A stretch of DNA of 29,269 nucleotides. Origin: Hypsibius dujardini. Lineage: Eukaryota; Tardigrada; Eutardigrada; Parachela; Hypsibiidae. The position numbers and the translations under genes are program-made. Of this stretch, positions 9,778 through 19,079 are shown one piece after another. The notes under the pieces were generated by a model. It was not told the DNA's origin, did no database searches, and worked only from the letters and a program-made list of their open reading frames with translations. The DNA is taken from positions 1 to 29,269 of the forward strand of contig LRSR01004283.1 in NCBI GenBank assembly GCA_001579985.1. Direction: 5' to 3'. Numbering within the stretch: the first letter of the stretch is position 1; each line of letters opens with the position of its first letter.

Positions 9778-12619
9778 TTAGTAGGAACGGTCGGTGGTTG
9801 TGTCACTGGCATTGATCATTGCGGCGGCCGCGTACATGGCTGGATTGTTGAGGGCTGAGGAGCTGGAAAAGGCGCTGCTGGAACAGGACATGTTGTTGGT
9901 GAGATGGTGATGTTGATTTGGGTTGGAAGGATGATGATGATGATGATGATGATGATGTCCGCCTCGGGACATGGGAGAAGGTGGCCCTCCTCCACCGTTT
10001 CCTTGTCCGTTTCCGGCGGTAGAGTATTGGCTGTTGGCGTTTATGTTATAGATGGGAGGCTTACACTGCTGTCCGTGGTATGCCAACGGTGAGGATGGAC
10101 TGCTGCACAAACAAAACAAGTGGTCAAAATCATTTTTCGCCTACTAACTTGGCTAGTCTTTCAGATAAGCCCAATTCGAATTAACTCCACGTTTAATTTT
10201 ATCATTAGGGTCCCATTTATGTTGATGTTCCAAATTGGTTTCACCGTTCTTGTCCCAATAACCTTTTTTTGGCAGAATTTCAAATTTGGGAAAACAATGG
10301 AAGATTTCACTTTCCCTCATTTTGACTATAAAAACCTCCATTTTCGGAAAAGATTTCATTCGATGATTTTTTACACTGTTCTTCTAAAAATTCATTTTGA
10401 AATCACTTAACGTCAATAGAATCACTTTAGGAATGCAGGGGGCGGAGCTACAGATTATTCTTGGGACTATGCAGAAAGGACCCACAGCCCCGCCCTCTTA
10501 TACCCAAGAATGATTCTACCAATGCCCATCGACTCCTAATTGAATTCTCATAGGAACTCTGTCAAAAATCATCAAATGAAATTTTTTCCGAAAATCGACG
10601 TTTTTAAAGTCAAAATCTTGCAATGTTTTCCAAACTTTGAAATTCTGCCAAAGAAAGTTATTGAAACAACAACGGTGAAGTGAATTTGGAACACTAACGT
10701 AAATTGGACTCTATTAATGAAAGTTAAAGTGAAGCCATTCTGAATTCGGCATTTGAAGTAGTTGAGAAGTAAGAAATAAAGAGGTTGCATTGTGTACCTG
10801 GGGTAGGGTGGAGCTCGATCCCGTTGACGTCGATTCTGAAATTTATTTATGGGGTTTCTATTTAGTTTTTTATGGCTACTAGGCTCCAGTGTTCAGTATG
10901 TTAAAAGAGTAGAATACATTTAGTTGCTAACTAATCTTATGTTAGGTTTTCAGTTGCTGAATGTGTAATGTGTCCACTTTGTTTACAAACTACTACATCA
11001 CAGGTAATTAAGTAAAACCTAACAACTTCTTCAAATTTAGCTCTGCTTTACAACTCTTTTAGGTTCGTCAAGCGGACAGAAATCGGAATTATTTGGCTTA
11101 TCCCTATTACTGCCAATATATTAACCGTAATTATAAGTGATAATTATTCTCAGGAATAATTACCTTATTGAAAATGAATGGGGGAGTATAAATAATGAGC
11201 ACACGACAATAAAGTCATAATACAGTATTCAAAGTTTAATTTTGAACTGACTCTTTTTTGTTATACTATTATTTAAATCCCGGTGCGAATAAACATTTTT
11301 CCAGTGAGATCTTTCTTTCATTATATTTCGGCCCTCGGTAAAATTTAATTAGTTCTGCTACTGTTAAATATTTTTGTATATTTTTGTCTTGTAATATTTA
11401 GGTAGAATAACAATTGTATTCCGACTATAGACAAGTATAAAAAGTAAGGCTCCGTATTGCCAGCACATACCTTGAACCAATTAGCGACCTGAGTGATGGT
11501 CAGGCCAGTTTTCTGCGACAGATAGCGCTTCTCCTCCGGTGAAGGATACCGATTAGCTTTATAGCAATCCTAAATTTTACACAATAATTCTCCACACTGA
11601 TATTATCGTAAATGTGGATTGCAAAAAACGACCCAACAGCTGAACTAATAAGCCTGTTGACCTTTAGCGCAAGACGACTCTTTTCCTTAAAGCAGTAGAT
11701 GGTCTCTTCCCCATCCCAAATGGTCTTTGGCAAGGGAAACTTGCGCCGAAGTCGATACTTGTCTCTATAGAAGAGAAAGAAGAAAATAAAGTAAAGTGAA
11801 AGCATTGAAAGAGATGTGAAAAGTGAATTGTTCTTTTACACCGCTCCGAGTGAACGACATCGGGCCTTTTCCGCTTCAGCGTATCGAGCCTGATACCACA
11901 AATCCTGCAGCTCCCCATGGTGGCAGGATAAAAATGAATGAGTCTCCAGAATGGAATAGACTTCGGAAAAACGGGCGTGATTAAAAGCTAGCCAGGCCAT
12001 CGCCCGTTTATACATGTCCGTGGAGATGATGTCGCTGCGACCCGTGTAAGCACTTAAAAAGGCCGACAACATCTTCATATTCCCGCACTGCAGTTGCACC
12101 TACGACACAACCGCACAATACCGCCTTAATACTTTCTATATTTTTATCATTTTAATTGCAATAATTATAGTTTTACGCTTACATATTCCTTGACTTTAAC
12201 GCTTCCCTAGTTTAGTATTTTTTTTTGAAGAAAAATGCAAAGAATTTTAGTTTAATTTGAATATTGTGTACCTCAACGATGCAGTCAATCTGATCGAAGC
12301 TGTAGTCGGCCTGATGACCTTTCCCTGCTGCGGAATGGTTGTGCTTGGGCTCTTTCCGCGCATGAGCTTTGTATTCCGTGGTATCGTGGAGATCTTTCAC
12401 CGGCTTAAGGTAGAGCTGCTCATTCATAATGGGTTGCTGAATTAAGTCCATGGATTTTGGTGGAGAAGGAGAAGATGAGCCTTGCAGTTGAAGGGGTTGA
12501 TTTAGAAGGTACTGTGATGGGAAATTGTTCTTCTTGTTTTGTTGGTGGGACAGTTCTTCGGATGAAACGGAGGAGAGGGATCGAATAATGATGTCCTTAC
12601 GGTAGGACCGTCGGTCCAT
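9778..12619 (-). CDS. Six4: SIX4/5-class homeodomain transcription factor
   Basis: Nuclear DNA-binding protein with an N-terminal SIX domain (partner and DNA contacts) and a SIX-type homeodomain. Relatives control muscle, gonad and head mesoderm development. Exons (minus strand): 12619-12272, 12099-11840, 11764-11662, 11569-11471, 10835-10798 and 10102-9778; all GT-AG and phase-consistent, 390 residues. The SIX domain spans about 105-218 ([30 protein letters not shown]). The homeodomain spans about 219-278 ([32 protein letters not shown]) with Lys at position 50. [14 protein letters not shown] and the [14 protein letters not shown] helix match SIX4/5 better than SIX1/2 or SIX3/6. The C-terminal exon encodes nine consecutive His and a Ser/Ala-rich tail. 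The start at 12619 is the nearest in-frame Met before conserved sequence; an in-frame ATG at 12760 or an upstream exon is possible. Confidence 0.93.
9937..9963 (-). repeat. (ATG/CAT)n trinucleotide run encoding a poly-His tract
   Basis: An uninterrupted atg run on the plus strand (cat on the coding strand) encodes nine His in the last exon of the SIX4/5-like gene, followed by an NQHHH stretch. Such tracts are slippage-prone and may vary in length between individuals. Confidence 0.8.
10169..10750. repeat. Long imperfect inverted repeat (foldback element) in the last intron of the SIX4/5-like gene
   Basis: The left arm (from gcccaattcgaatt at 10169 to about 10380) aligns with the reverse complement of the right arm (about 10560-10750). 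Shared blocks include TTCCAAATT, TTTCACCGTT/CTTCACCGTT, TTGGCAGAATTTCAAA and CCATTTTCGG/CGATTTTCGG. The centre (10425-10515) contains two further complementary pairs: ATTCTTGGG at 10457-10465 with CCCAAGAAT at 10503-10511, and GGGCGG at 10440-10445 with CCGCCC at 10490-10495. No clear terminal duplication was found. It is probably an old MITE or foldback transposon copy; the arms have diverged. Confidence 0.72.
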
Positions 12620-13058
12620 AATACAATTTCCAGTGAAAAAAGTGTTGCGGGGTTTACAGTTGTTGTTAATGAGTTGTTTTGACTTTTCATTCAAATTGTC
12701 AATCGACAATTGTGCATATGTGTGTGTATGTGTGTATGTTCGAATGGATGGGCATGACAAAACGACAGTACGTTTAAGCTATACCTCCTCTCTAACTTCC
12801 TTCTTTCCCCGGCAAGGGAGCCGCTGGTGTGAAAAATCTTCTCCCGGATTGGTTGGATTAATGGATCGATGATTGTGCCTTTTAAATTGACCCTGTCTGT
12901 CGCGGTGGCCGCTTGTCTCTCCCTCAACTCGTGTGATAAACGGTAGCAGCTGATAGATAAGGGACTTGTTGGAGTACTGACTCTTACACGTTCACTCAGA
13001 TTTTTAACATTCAAAAGAGCTACTTCTGTACATCCCAAACATACAGTACTAAAATGCA
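12620..13058. other. 5' region of the SIX4/5-like gene
   Basis: This region probably holds the 5' untranslated sequence and promoter of the SIX4/5-like gene. It includes a short GT/CA run at 12714-12740. The minus-strand frame 12691-13164 crosses repeats and has no family motif. No core promoter element can be assigned with confidence. Confidence 0.4.
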
Positions 13059-13361
13059 GAGGCGCGGTTGGATTACCTGGCGGTGACAACCTAAGCAAAT
13101 CCCCTAGGGGCGCCCCCTGGGGTCTAGCAAAGCACTGGACCTCTAACACTGCCATTCGATTCAAAATTTCATGCTTAGCAAAAATATATTCGGGCTTGAT
13201 TTACTAGGTATTCTTTTTTAACCCCAAATATACTTTTTGCTATTCAATATGATTTTGGATCGAATGTCAGTTCTAGGGGTCCAGATTTCTGCTAGACTCT
13301 CAGAGGGTGCGCCTAGGGGATTTGCTCGGGTTGCCACCCCCTGGTAATCCTAACGTGCCTC
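13059..13361. mobile_element. Foldback/MITE-like inverted repeat of about 300 bp
   Basis: The left arm starts GAGGCGCGGTTGGATTACC and the right arm, read in reverse complement, starts GAGGCACGTTAGGATTACC. The match continues through CAAATCCCCTAGG, GTCTAGCA, a TGGACC/CTGGACCC block, ATTCGAT(T/C)CAAAAT and AGCAAAAA to a short AT-rich centre near 13200-13220. Both arms are about 145 bp and diverged. No target duplication is certain. This structure is typical of a non-autonomous foldback DNA transposon. Confidence 0.78.
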
Positions 13362-14075
13362 GGTCAAAATGCGAAATTTTGGTGGGGATTACCTAGCTGA
13401 CAAGGCTGGTCAAAGTTAACCGTATTTTGCCTTTTTTGAATTGCCTGGGTTGCCCAACACCGCCACATAGAATAGGGCGAAGATCGAAGAACGCACAGAT
13501 TACTATTTGTATCATCCAGAATGGTTTTTCGGTACACCTTTATTCTAAGGAAATACAGTTTACACTTCTCTGTTTATGACATCAATTAGACCAAAAAATG
13601 AGCAGGATTTTTCATCTCTCAAGTCAAATTGACGACAATTCCGCTCCTACGACATTGGTGAATTTTGAATGTTTTTCGCACAACACAGTAGAAAAGTGGA
13701 ATGTTCATGAGTGGCTAATCAACCTCGACACAGCACACACGAAAGCACTCGCATCGATCGGGGGAGATGAAAGTGCGCCACCTTGCGTGCGCTTGGCCAT
13801 AACACAATTATTACAATGCACGTACAGCGATGAAGTGGTTCCGCGTTCCCCTTCATTACAAGCAAATTTACAATAGGGTTTATTATTATTTTCCATCTTC
13901 CTCTAAAAGACGTCACGTCAAAAAAGGCTCATCCTTCCTCTCTTTAGGCTCTATCCAATGTAGTATCCCATCAAAAGGTTCCAGAGGATTATAAACATAT
14001 GTATCATATGGTCCACCCTTCCGTGGATATGTCTTCCTCACGGCATTAACAGTATCTCAAAAAGACTTTTCCCTT
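13362..14075. other. Stretch downstream of the DH31 gene, no gene recognised
   Basis: The 92-codon plus-strand frame at 13598-13876 and its minus-strand shadows have no recognisable motif. The only functional site proposed is the polyadenylation signal near 13879-13884. A GACGTCACGTCA sequence at 13909-13920 resembles a CRE but lies on the 3' side of the DH31 gene. Confidence 0.5.
13879..13884 (-). promoter_or_regulatory. Candidate polyadenylation signal (AATAAA) of the DH31 gene
   Basis: The plus strand reads tttatt, giving AATAAA on the gene strand about 190 nt after the stop codon. This is a plausible distance for a 3' UTR. Assigned by position only. Confidence 0.35.
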
Positions 14076-15015
14076 CTATTGGGGTCCGGTGGATCTTCGC
14101 TTTCTGCCTGGTGCTGGAAAGAAAAATAACAAAAATAAAATGGACATGTGCAAAATCAAAGTGAAATAAGATTGCTACGCCGTGACCTTGAGCCATGAAC
14201 AATTGCCTACCTAAGGCTGAATTAGCCAGTCCCATGGCCTGGCTATGACGTGCTATTCGAGATCCCGCTAAGCCCCGTTTGAAGCCAAAGTCCAGTGCTC
14301 CGTCTGCGAGCTCCCTGAAACAAATTTACACTCAGCGCCGAAACACATTAGACTGTCTGTTTAATAAGTAGCCGCAGTAGTAGTAGTATTGCTAATTTCA
14401 AAAAAACTGAAACGGTGCTTGGATAGTATTATCTACTCACAACCCAACTTGTTTAGCTTTTTCAAGCGTTTCCATCATTTCGTTTGAAAGATAAAAAAAA
14501 CTAGTACTCAAGACGATCCCATTGCATATACACTGTATTGGGCTTATATTTTCCCGTACCCATATTAGTTACTAAAATTATCATTACCTTTTTTGAGAGT
14601 ACAAAAAATGTAAAAATGATTACCTTTATCATACTGTTACTTAAACTCATCCTTGTCACCGGTCAAATTTATAAATGTGACAATCAGCATTAGTTGCCAA
14701 CTTTGAATAAATCATACCTTGCGTCCTCAGTCAGCGCTTGCCGCAAGAGCTCCTCGGAGAGGCTCATCTGCCCCGTTGGACTCGCTGCAGTGACCTTGGA
14801 TGCGTGATTGCGTTGACCGAAAGCACTCCTAAACGCCAAACGATACGACAGACAAAGTGAGAAATCCCTTGAAAACTCACCATTAATTATTGTATTAAAC
14901 CTTAAAATATAAGGAAGACTCACAAGGAGGGATTATACATGACATATGAAGAGGCCAAATGGAGGCCCACAAACACCACAAGAAAGAGGAGAATTCGTCC
15001 GATATGGCCGGCCAT
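14076..15015 (-). CDS. Dh31: Prepro-DH31 (calcitonin-like diuretic hormone 31) neuropeptide precursor
   Basis: Encodes a secreted precursor of one amidated calcitonin-like diuretic hormone, which in protostomes signals through a class B receptor to raise cAMP. Exons (minus strand): 15015-14924, 14828-14718, 14500-14441, 14314-14211 and 14113-14076; 134 residues, phases consistent. A signal peptide opens the protein (MAGHIGRILLFLVVFVGLHL). The peptide region at residues 94-124 begins ALDFGFKRGLAGSRIAR and ends MGLANSALAP, followed by Gly-125 (amide donor) and the basic site RKRR. This aligns with DH31 hallmarks LDxG-x2-RG-x2-G and MGLA...P-amide, with 31 residues including a two-residue insertion before MGLA. 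Unusual points: no dibasic site directly before the peptide, and an internal Lys-Arg at 100-101. The exon 3 acceptor (actag before eight T) is weak. The other exons use good sites. Confidence 0.85.
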
Positions 15016-15329
15016 CGTGATAAAAGATATATGGCTCTATCCAGCACACCGAATTCCTTCCTCAAAGGCTTTTTCTGCGGGGTGTAGCAGAATAATATAA
15101 GCGGATATTAAGAAGGAAAGGGGTGTGGATGTTTAAAGTCTTACGGGTACATAGCAGATTAACAAACGCGTCAAAAGTGGGCGGGAAAATGTTCTTATCG
15201 AATCAAACGATGACCATTCCTTCTGTGCGCGAAGAGAAAAACTGCTTATTTGGATTATCACAATATTTTAAAGCTGCTGCACGACCTCGTCAATCGGCGA
15301 AACGAGAGAGATATTACCTACGCATTGAA

Positions 15330-15352
15330 AGAGAGAGAGAGAAAGAGAAAAA
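15330..15352. repeat. GA-rich simple repeat
   Basis: A run of gagagagagaga with one interruption, upstream of the DH31 gene. GA runs can bind GAGA-type factors in arthropods, but no function is shown here. Confidence 0.7.
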
Positions 15353-15460
15353 GGGGGGATTTTGCAGAAACCGCAAATATTCTACGCGAGACAATTGAAT
15401 TGCGCGATTGAATTAGAAGGTCCGGTGACCGGAAACGTGGATCGCACAATAATGTTAACA

Positions 15461-15484
15461 CCTTCCCTTCCTTCCCTTCCCTTC
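15461..15484. repeat. CCTTC pyrimidine simple repeat
   Basis: Repeated ccttc / ccttccctt units on the plus strand, with a pure pyrimidine strand. Confidence 0.7.
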
Positions 15485-17185
15485 TGTCGTTGACTGTCAA
15501 TTAAGGATGAGGAATGATGTGGCAAGGTAAAAGCAAACGGGCCTCCCGGGTGATGATCGGGTAAACAAGAGGGAAAGAGAAAAGTTTTTTATAACTCATA
15601 ATCGCACAGTCAGCGCGACCTAATCACTTCTCCTCCGATGCAACTGCTCAGGGTCGCCTCGAGGTCCCATCAACGGAGGTGGTTGAAAATAAAACATTTT
15701 AATTAAAACATTTCAATTTAACATACATACAAGAAAATGTCATTTTTGTGAAATATCTAATGCATGATTCTGTTTAAAGTTTTCCAGAGTAATAATTACA
15801 AGCACTGTCCTTCATAAGACACAGATGTACCGACGATGGGAGTGGGGAGAGGGGTAGGCAAAAAACAAACACGTTAATTTAGCCATTATATTTAAGATAT
15901 CAAACCGTGAAGTTGTAGTTTAGAACGCTCTACTATACCGTTTTATTCAAAGTTTAATTAAATAAACTTAATAAAGTTCAAAGATCTATTCCTGAGGCAG
16001 AGACATTGATTATCCGGGGCGGATATTAATGTTACTTCAGCCCCCTCCCCCCCCCCAATGCGGCCCTGTTTCTTAGGTGTTGGATGCAGTACCCGCTTCG
16101 AAAAATAGAGCCATTGTACTGGAACTATTCAGTCCAGCCCTCCCGTCTACCCGACGCCGGACGGACGGGCGGAAAAACGGAAGCGCGGGCTAGCGTTGCT
16201 GTGACTTGTATGAGAGGAGAAAGTGGGGGAGACTCTCGAAATACCACACCTCTCTCTTAATGTTAAGGGGTAATTTGCCGATAAGGAGCGCCGGTTAACC
16301 ATCATCACAGTTCCCTCCCTCCCGTTGTGCGCGTCAAGAAACGTGAGCTTATGATGAACTCTCGCTTGTCGGGAGATAGAAGTCGCAGAATGATTAGTCA
16401 GCATTTTCTTTAAGTCTTTTATCTTTTATCCAGGTTCCGAGACGTGATATCTGGGCCGGGTGAGTTTTAACGTATAAACCGATTGTCAGGTCAACACCGG
16501 CTAATTTAACATTAGTGACGCAGACTCCATCAAAGTCCGAGAAGATCGACAGCTTTGTCATATATCTCGGCAAAGCATTCCTCAAGGCTGGGTAGCTGCC
16601 TCTTGAGCACTCGTATAATATTCGGGGGTGGGGGCTATAGCCCACCTCCATTATCATATAAGAATTGAAATATTACTTCGACAGATAAAGAAATCTCGAT
16701 TACCAAGGTTACTGTTGGTTGACCGCTGTTTTACCTAACGCTCTCAAAACTCTTGCAGATGCAACTAGTGTTAATGAAATATCTGGCCTTTCGGAACCAT
16801 TTATTAATCGATTGGTTCAGTTGGCGAAATTCGTGAACGTACTTCAAGTGCCTAAAGTCTGTGACGTAGCGCAGACTTAATAAGAGATGTTGGTGAGGCA
16901 AGTTAGTATTAGGTATCGGTCATTTCAGATCTAACGACGGTCAATCAGACAAAAGCAGATAGTCAGTTCGTTTTCTCTCCTTCCGTCCTTATGTTTGTAA
17001 TTCCGTCTGGCCGGCCGTACATTGTTCTGTCTATGTCTTCTTTTCGGTCTGTCAGAAGAAAGAAGTTTAATCCTGGAGAACGTTCTGCAACTCATTCGGT
17101 AGATTTACTGATTCGGACAATATCAATATCAATTGATTGCTCAATTATTGCTCTCCACTTACCAATTGACCTCTACCACACATAA

Positions 17186-17240
17186 TGAATTAATCAATCA
17201 AGCAGAAGGAACCATCTTTAATTAATTGGTTGATTAATTG
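17186..17240. repeat. Small AT-rich inverted repeat
   Basis: GAATTAATCAATCAA at 17186-17200 is nearly the reverse complement of TTGGTTGATTAATTG at 17226-17240. TTGATTGATT-like words recur through 17110-17320. Short and AT-rich, so possibly chance. Confidence 0.4.
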
Positions 17241-17446
17241 TCCCTATAAAGGTTATCCAGTCAAGTTAAGCCGATTGTATAGTGTCATCATTGATTGATT
17301 CACAGTGATTTTGATTGATCCACGTTGTTTTTGTTTACGCAAATTTGTTTACATTCAAACCACATCCGTTTTGTGTTCCCGTAATGTATTTTCTTTTCAA
17401 ACTTTTATTACCGAACATATGCTTTCTGAGCACTAGAAAGTGATTT

Positions 17447-17632
17447 TTGCAGTTTTATTCCAACATTGTTAGCCTAAGGTCGAGCATGGACCTGCCGCTC
17501 CTCGAAAAAAGAGCTCTGCAGAAGTGCTGTTGCGCCTTGTGGTTCGTTCTTATATTTCCTGATGCGACAACCTTTATTTCTGTCTTTTTAACGTATACCG
17601 GACTGGGTCTTCTTTTATCCGTGAAAGATTAG
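17447..17632 (+). other. Short open frame with two hydrophobic stretches, unrecognised
   Basis: Sixty-one codons from the ATG at 17447; an inner Met begins MDLPLLEKRALQKCCCALW and is followed by hydrophobic segments that could span a membrane (FVLIF, and a later one ending LGLLLSV). A GT donor-like site lies near the end (tcc|gtgaaag). It could be a first exon of a membrane protein, but no downstream exons were found and chance is likely. Confidence 0.15.
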
Positions 17633-18138
17633 TGAACACAAATTGCACTCGTTGGTGAACCACTTGCTTTTCAGTCTACATGCATTAAAGATGGCGGCCT
17701 CGTGGTTTTTGACGTCCACCCTGTAATCATACCAGCATATCTTTTTCATTAACTCCAAAATTTATTTGCTATCACAAAGCTATTTGCCATTCATGAAGGA
17801 ATTTTGAAGTCAAAGGGGGAATCTTGTTCTACTAAAAAATGGTCCGTTTAGATTTTCTGAAAACATTCCCACCGTCATCTCAAATTCAATTACTTTTTTA
17901 TTTTCCATCATTGATAAAACACTTTTGCTTCTAAAGAATGTCTTATCAATGGTTCTATCGATCTAAGATTGCGGATGACTGCTGCAATTTCAGCTGAACG
18001 CGCGATTTCAAAAAACTCGTACGGGCTCAACTTGGCTGGATAACCCTTCTGTAAGACCATATGGTGACTCCGGTTTGAGCCAGATCGTCCATGTTGGCAA
18101 TGAAAATGGAAAATGTGGATACATCTGTGGGTGTACTG

Positions 18139-18265
18139 TGCTGTCGCAACCAATTGGTGCTGCTTTTTAGACCCACACGTATATTATGAATACACACACT
18201 GTACTTCACTGCAGTCACAATATACGGTGGATCAAAAATGAAGCACCAATTGGTCGCGACATTAC
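18139..18265. repeat. Short foldback sequence (MITE-like inverted repeat)
   Basis: TGTCGCAACCAATTGGTGCT at 18142-18161 pairs with AGCACCAATTGGTCGCGACA at 18242-18261. Inside it, GACCCACACGTATATTATGA pairs imperfectly with TCACAATATACGGTGGATC. The loop is about 25 bp. Outer flanks show weaker complementarity. It is probably a relic of a small non-autonomous element. Confidence 0.7.
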
Positions 18266-18489
18266 AGAATGGGCGAGTGTGTGTACTACACTTAAGCAAT
18301 TTTGTTTGCTCTAAAGGCTAATTATCCCGTGCTGTACTAATTTTGTGACATCACTTATTGCAAACTGTAAACTTGTCAAAGCGAAGTGTTATCACACTCC
18401 CACTGTTCTCAAACTTGTATCTTACGTTCAATCGCGCAGTGCTAATGGTGCTGACGGACAATCAGTGGTAAGCTGGATCTAATGCATCG

Positions 18490-19062
18490 AACAGAAGTTT
18501 CCGCGAGCTGTTAAACCGGTTGAGCCGAGATGAATTAACCATCAAAACGGGGGGTGCCTTCATGTCACGTCGGCTTAAATTTCTAATCCGCAAGGAGAAG
18601 GCCTAATTTGACAATGCCGTAAAGATGTTGGCAAAGAACGTTGACGTAAACGCTTTCAATTAAAAAGGTTTGCAAGATTTCAATTCGTCAGTAGCGTTCT
18701 CAAGAACTGACAAGGGAATTTTGCAACTCTTCAACACGAAATCTTGCACTCTTTAATTTTAACAGATGCGCATAACTTCGTTCCAATTATTCCGGTAGAG
18801 ATGAAGTGGTACAACAAGAAGCACTGTGTAAGGAAGCAGATCCCACTCACTGTCGCCTACGCAATCACTATTTACAAAGCTTAAGGAACAACGTTGGGCA
18901 AGGCCATCGTGGACATTGGTCACCGAGAATTTTTCTCTAGACTGAGTTATGTTGCCCTGTCACGTACTAGAAGTCTAACTGACTTGACTCTTGCTAGTAG
19001 TTTGCCCTTTAATGGTTACCGCTGGTGTCGCGTGGTCGATCGTTGGCTTCTCACTGGAAGGT
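18490..19062 (+). pseudogene. Decayed Pif1-family helicase fragment, probably from a Helitron
   Basis: Frame pieces match the C-terminal part of Pif1/Helitron superfamily 1 helicases: FRELLNRLSRDELTI, FDNAVKMLAKNVDVNAFN, then RKQIPLTVAYAITIYKA, a TAA stop, GTTLGKAIVDIG, and LSYVALSRTRSLTDLTL. In intact members the part around the stop reads (H/Y)KSQG, so the conserved Gln codon has become TAA at 18882-18884. Further stops and shifts lie upstream (for example TAA at 18604-18606). The N-terminal helicase motifs, and any Rep domain, are absent. Helitron origin is inferred from how common such relics are; a nuclear PIF1 copy is the alternative. Confidence 0.8.
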
Positions 19063-19079
19063 GGAGGATAAGTGAATGA

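Larger units (their letters stand above)
15016..17446. other. Intergenic stretch upstream of the DH31 gene
   Basis: The DH31 promoter is expected at its left end; a TATATT-like sequence lies on the minus strand near 15093-15099, which is weak evidence. The rest holds GA and CCTTC simple repeats (15330-15352, 15461-15484), a poly-C run near 16041-16057, and a weak GTCT-rich patch near 16975-17050. The open frames at 16147-16404 and 16394-16657 (minus) carry no motif I recognise. Confidence 0.5.

Noticed and set aside
9904-10092. Plus-strand frame with a run of Met
   Set aside because: It is antisense to the poly-His codons of the SIX4/5 exon.
10120-10410. Hydrophobic 96-codon plus-strand frame, similar to a minus-strand frame at 10572-10790
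   Set aside because: The two resemble each other because they are the two arms of the foldback repeat; they lie in an intron and lack support as genes.
12691-13164. 157-codon minus-strand open frame just upstream of the SIX4/5-like gene
   Set aside because: It runs through the arm of the foldback element and a CA repeat, has no family motif, and no splice join to the SIX4/5 exons was found.
13909-13920. CRE-like GACGTCACGTCA as a DH31 regulatory site
   Set aside because: It lies downstream of the gene and a single short match can easily be chance.
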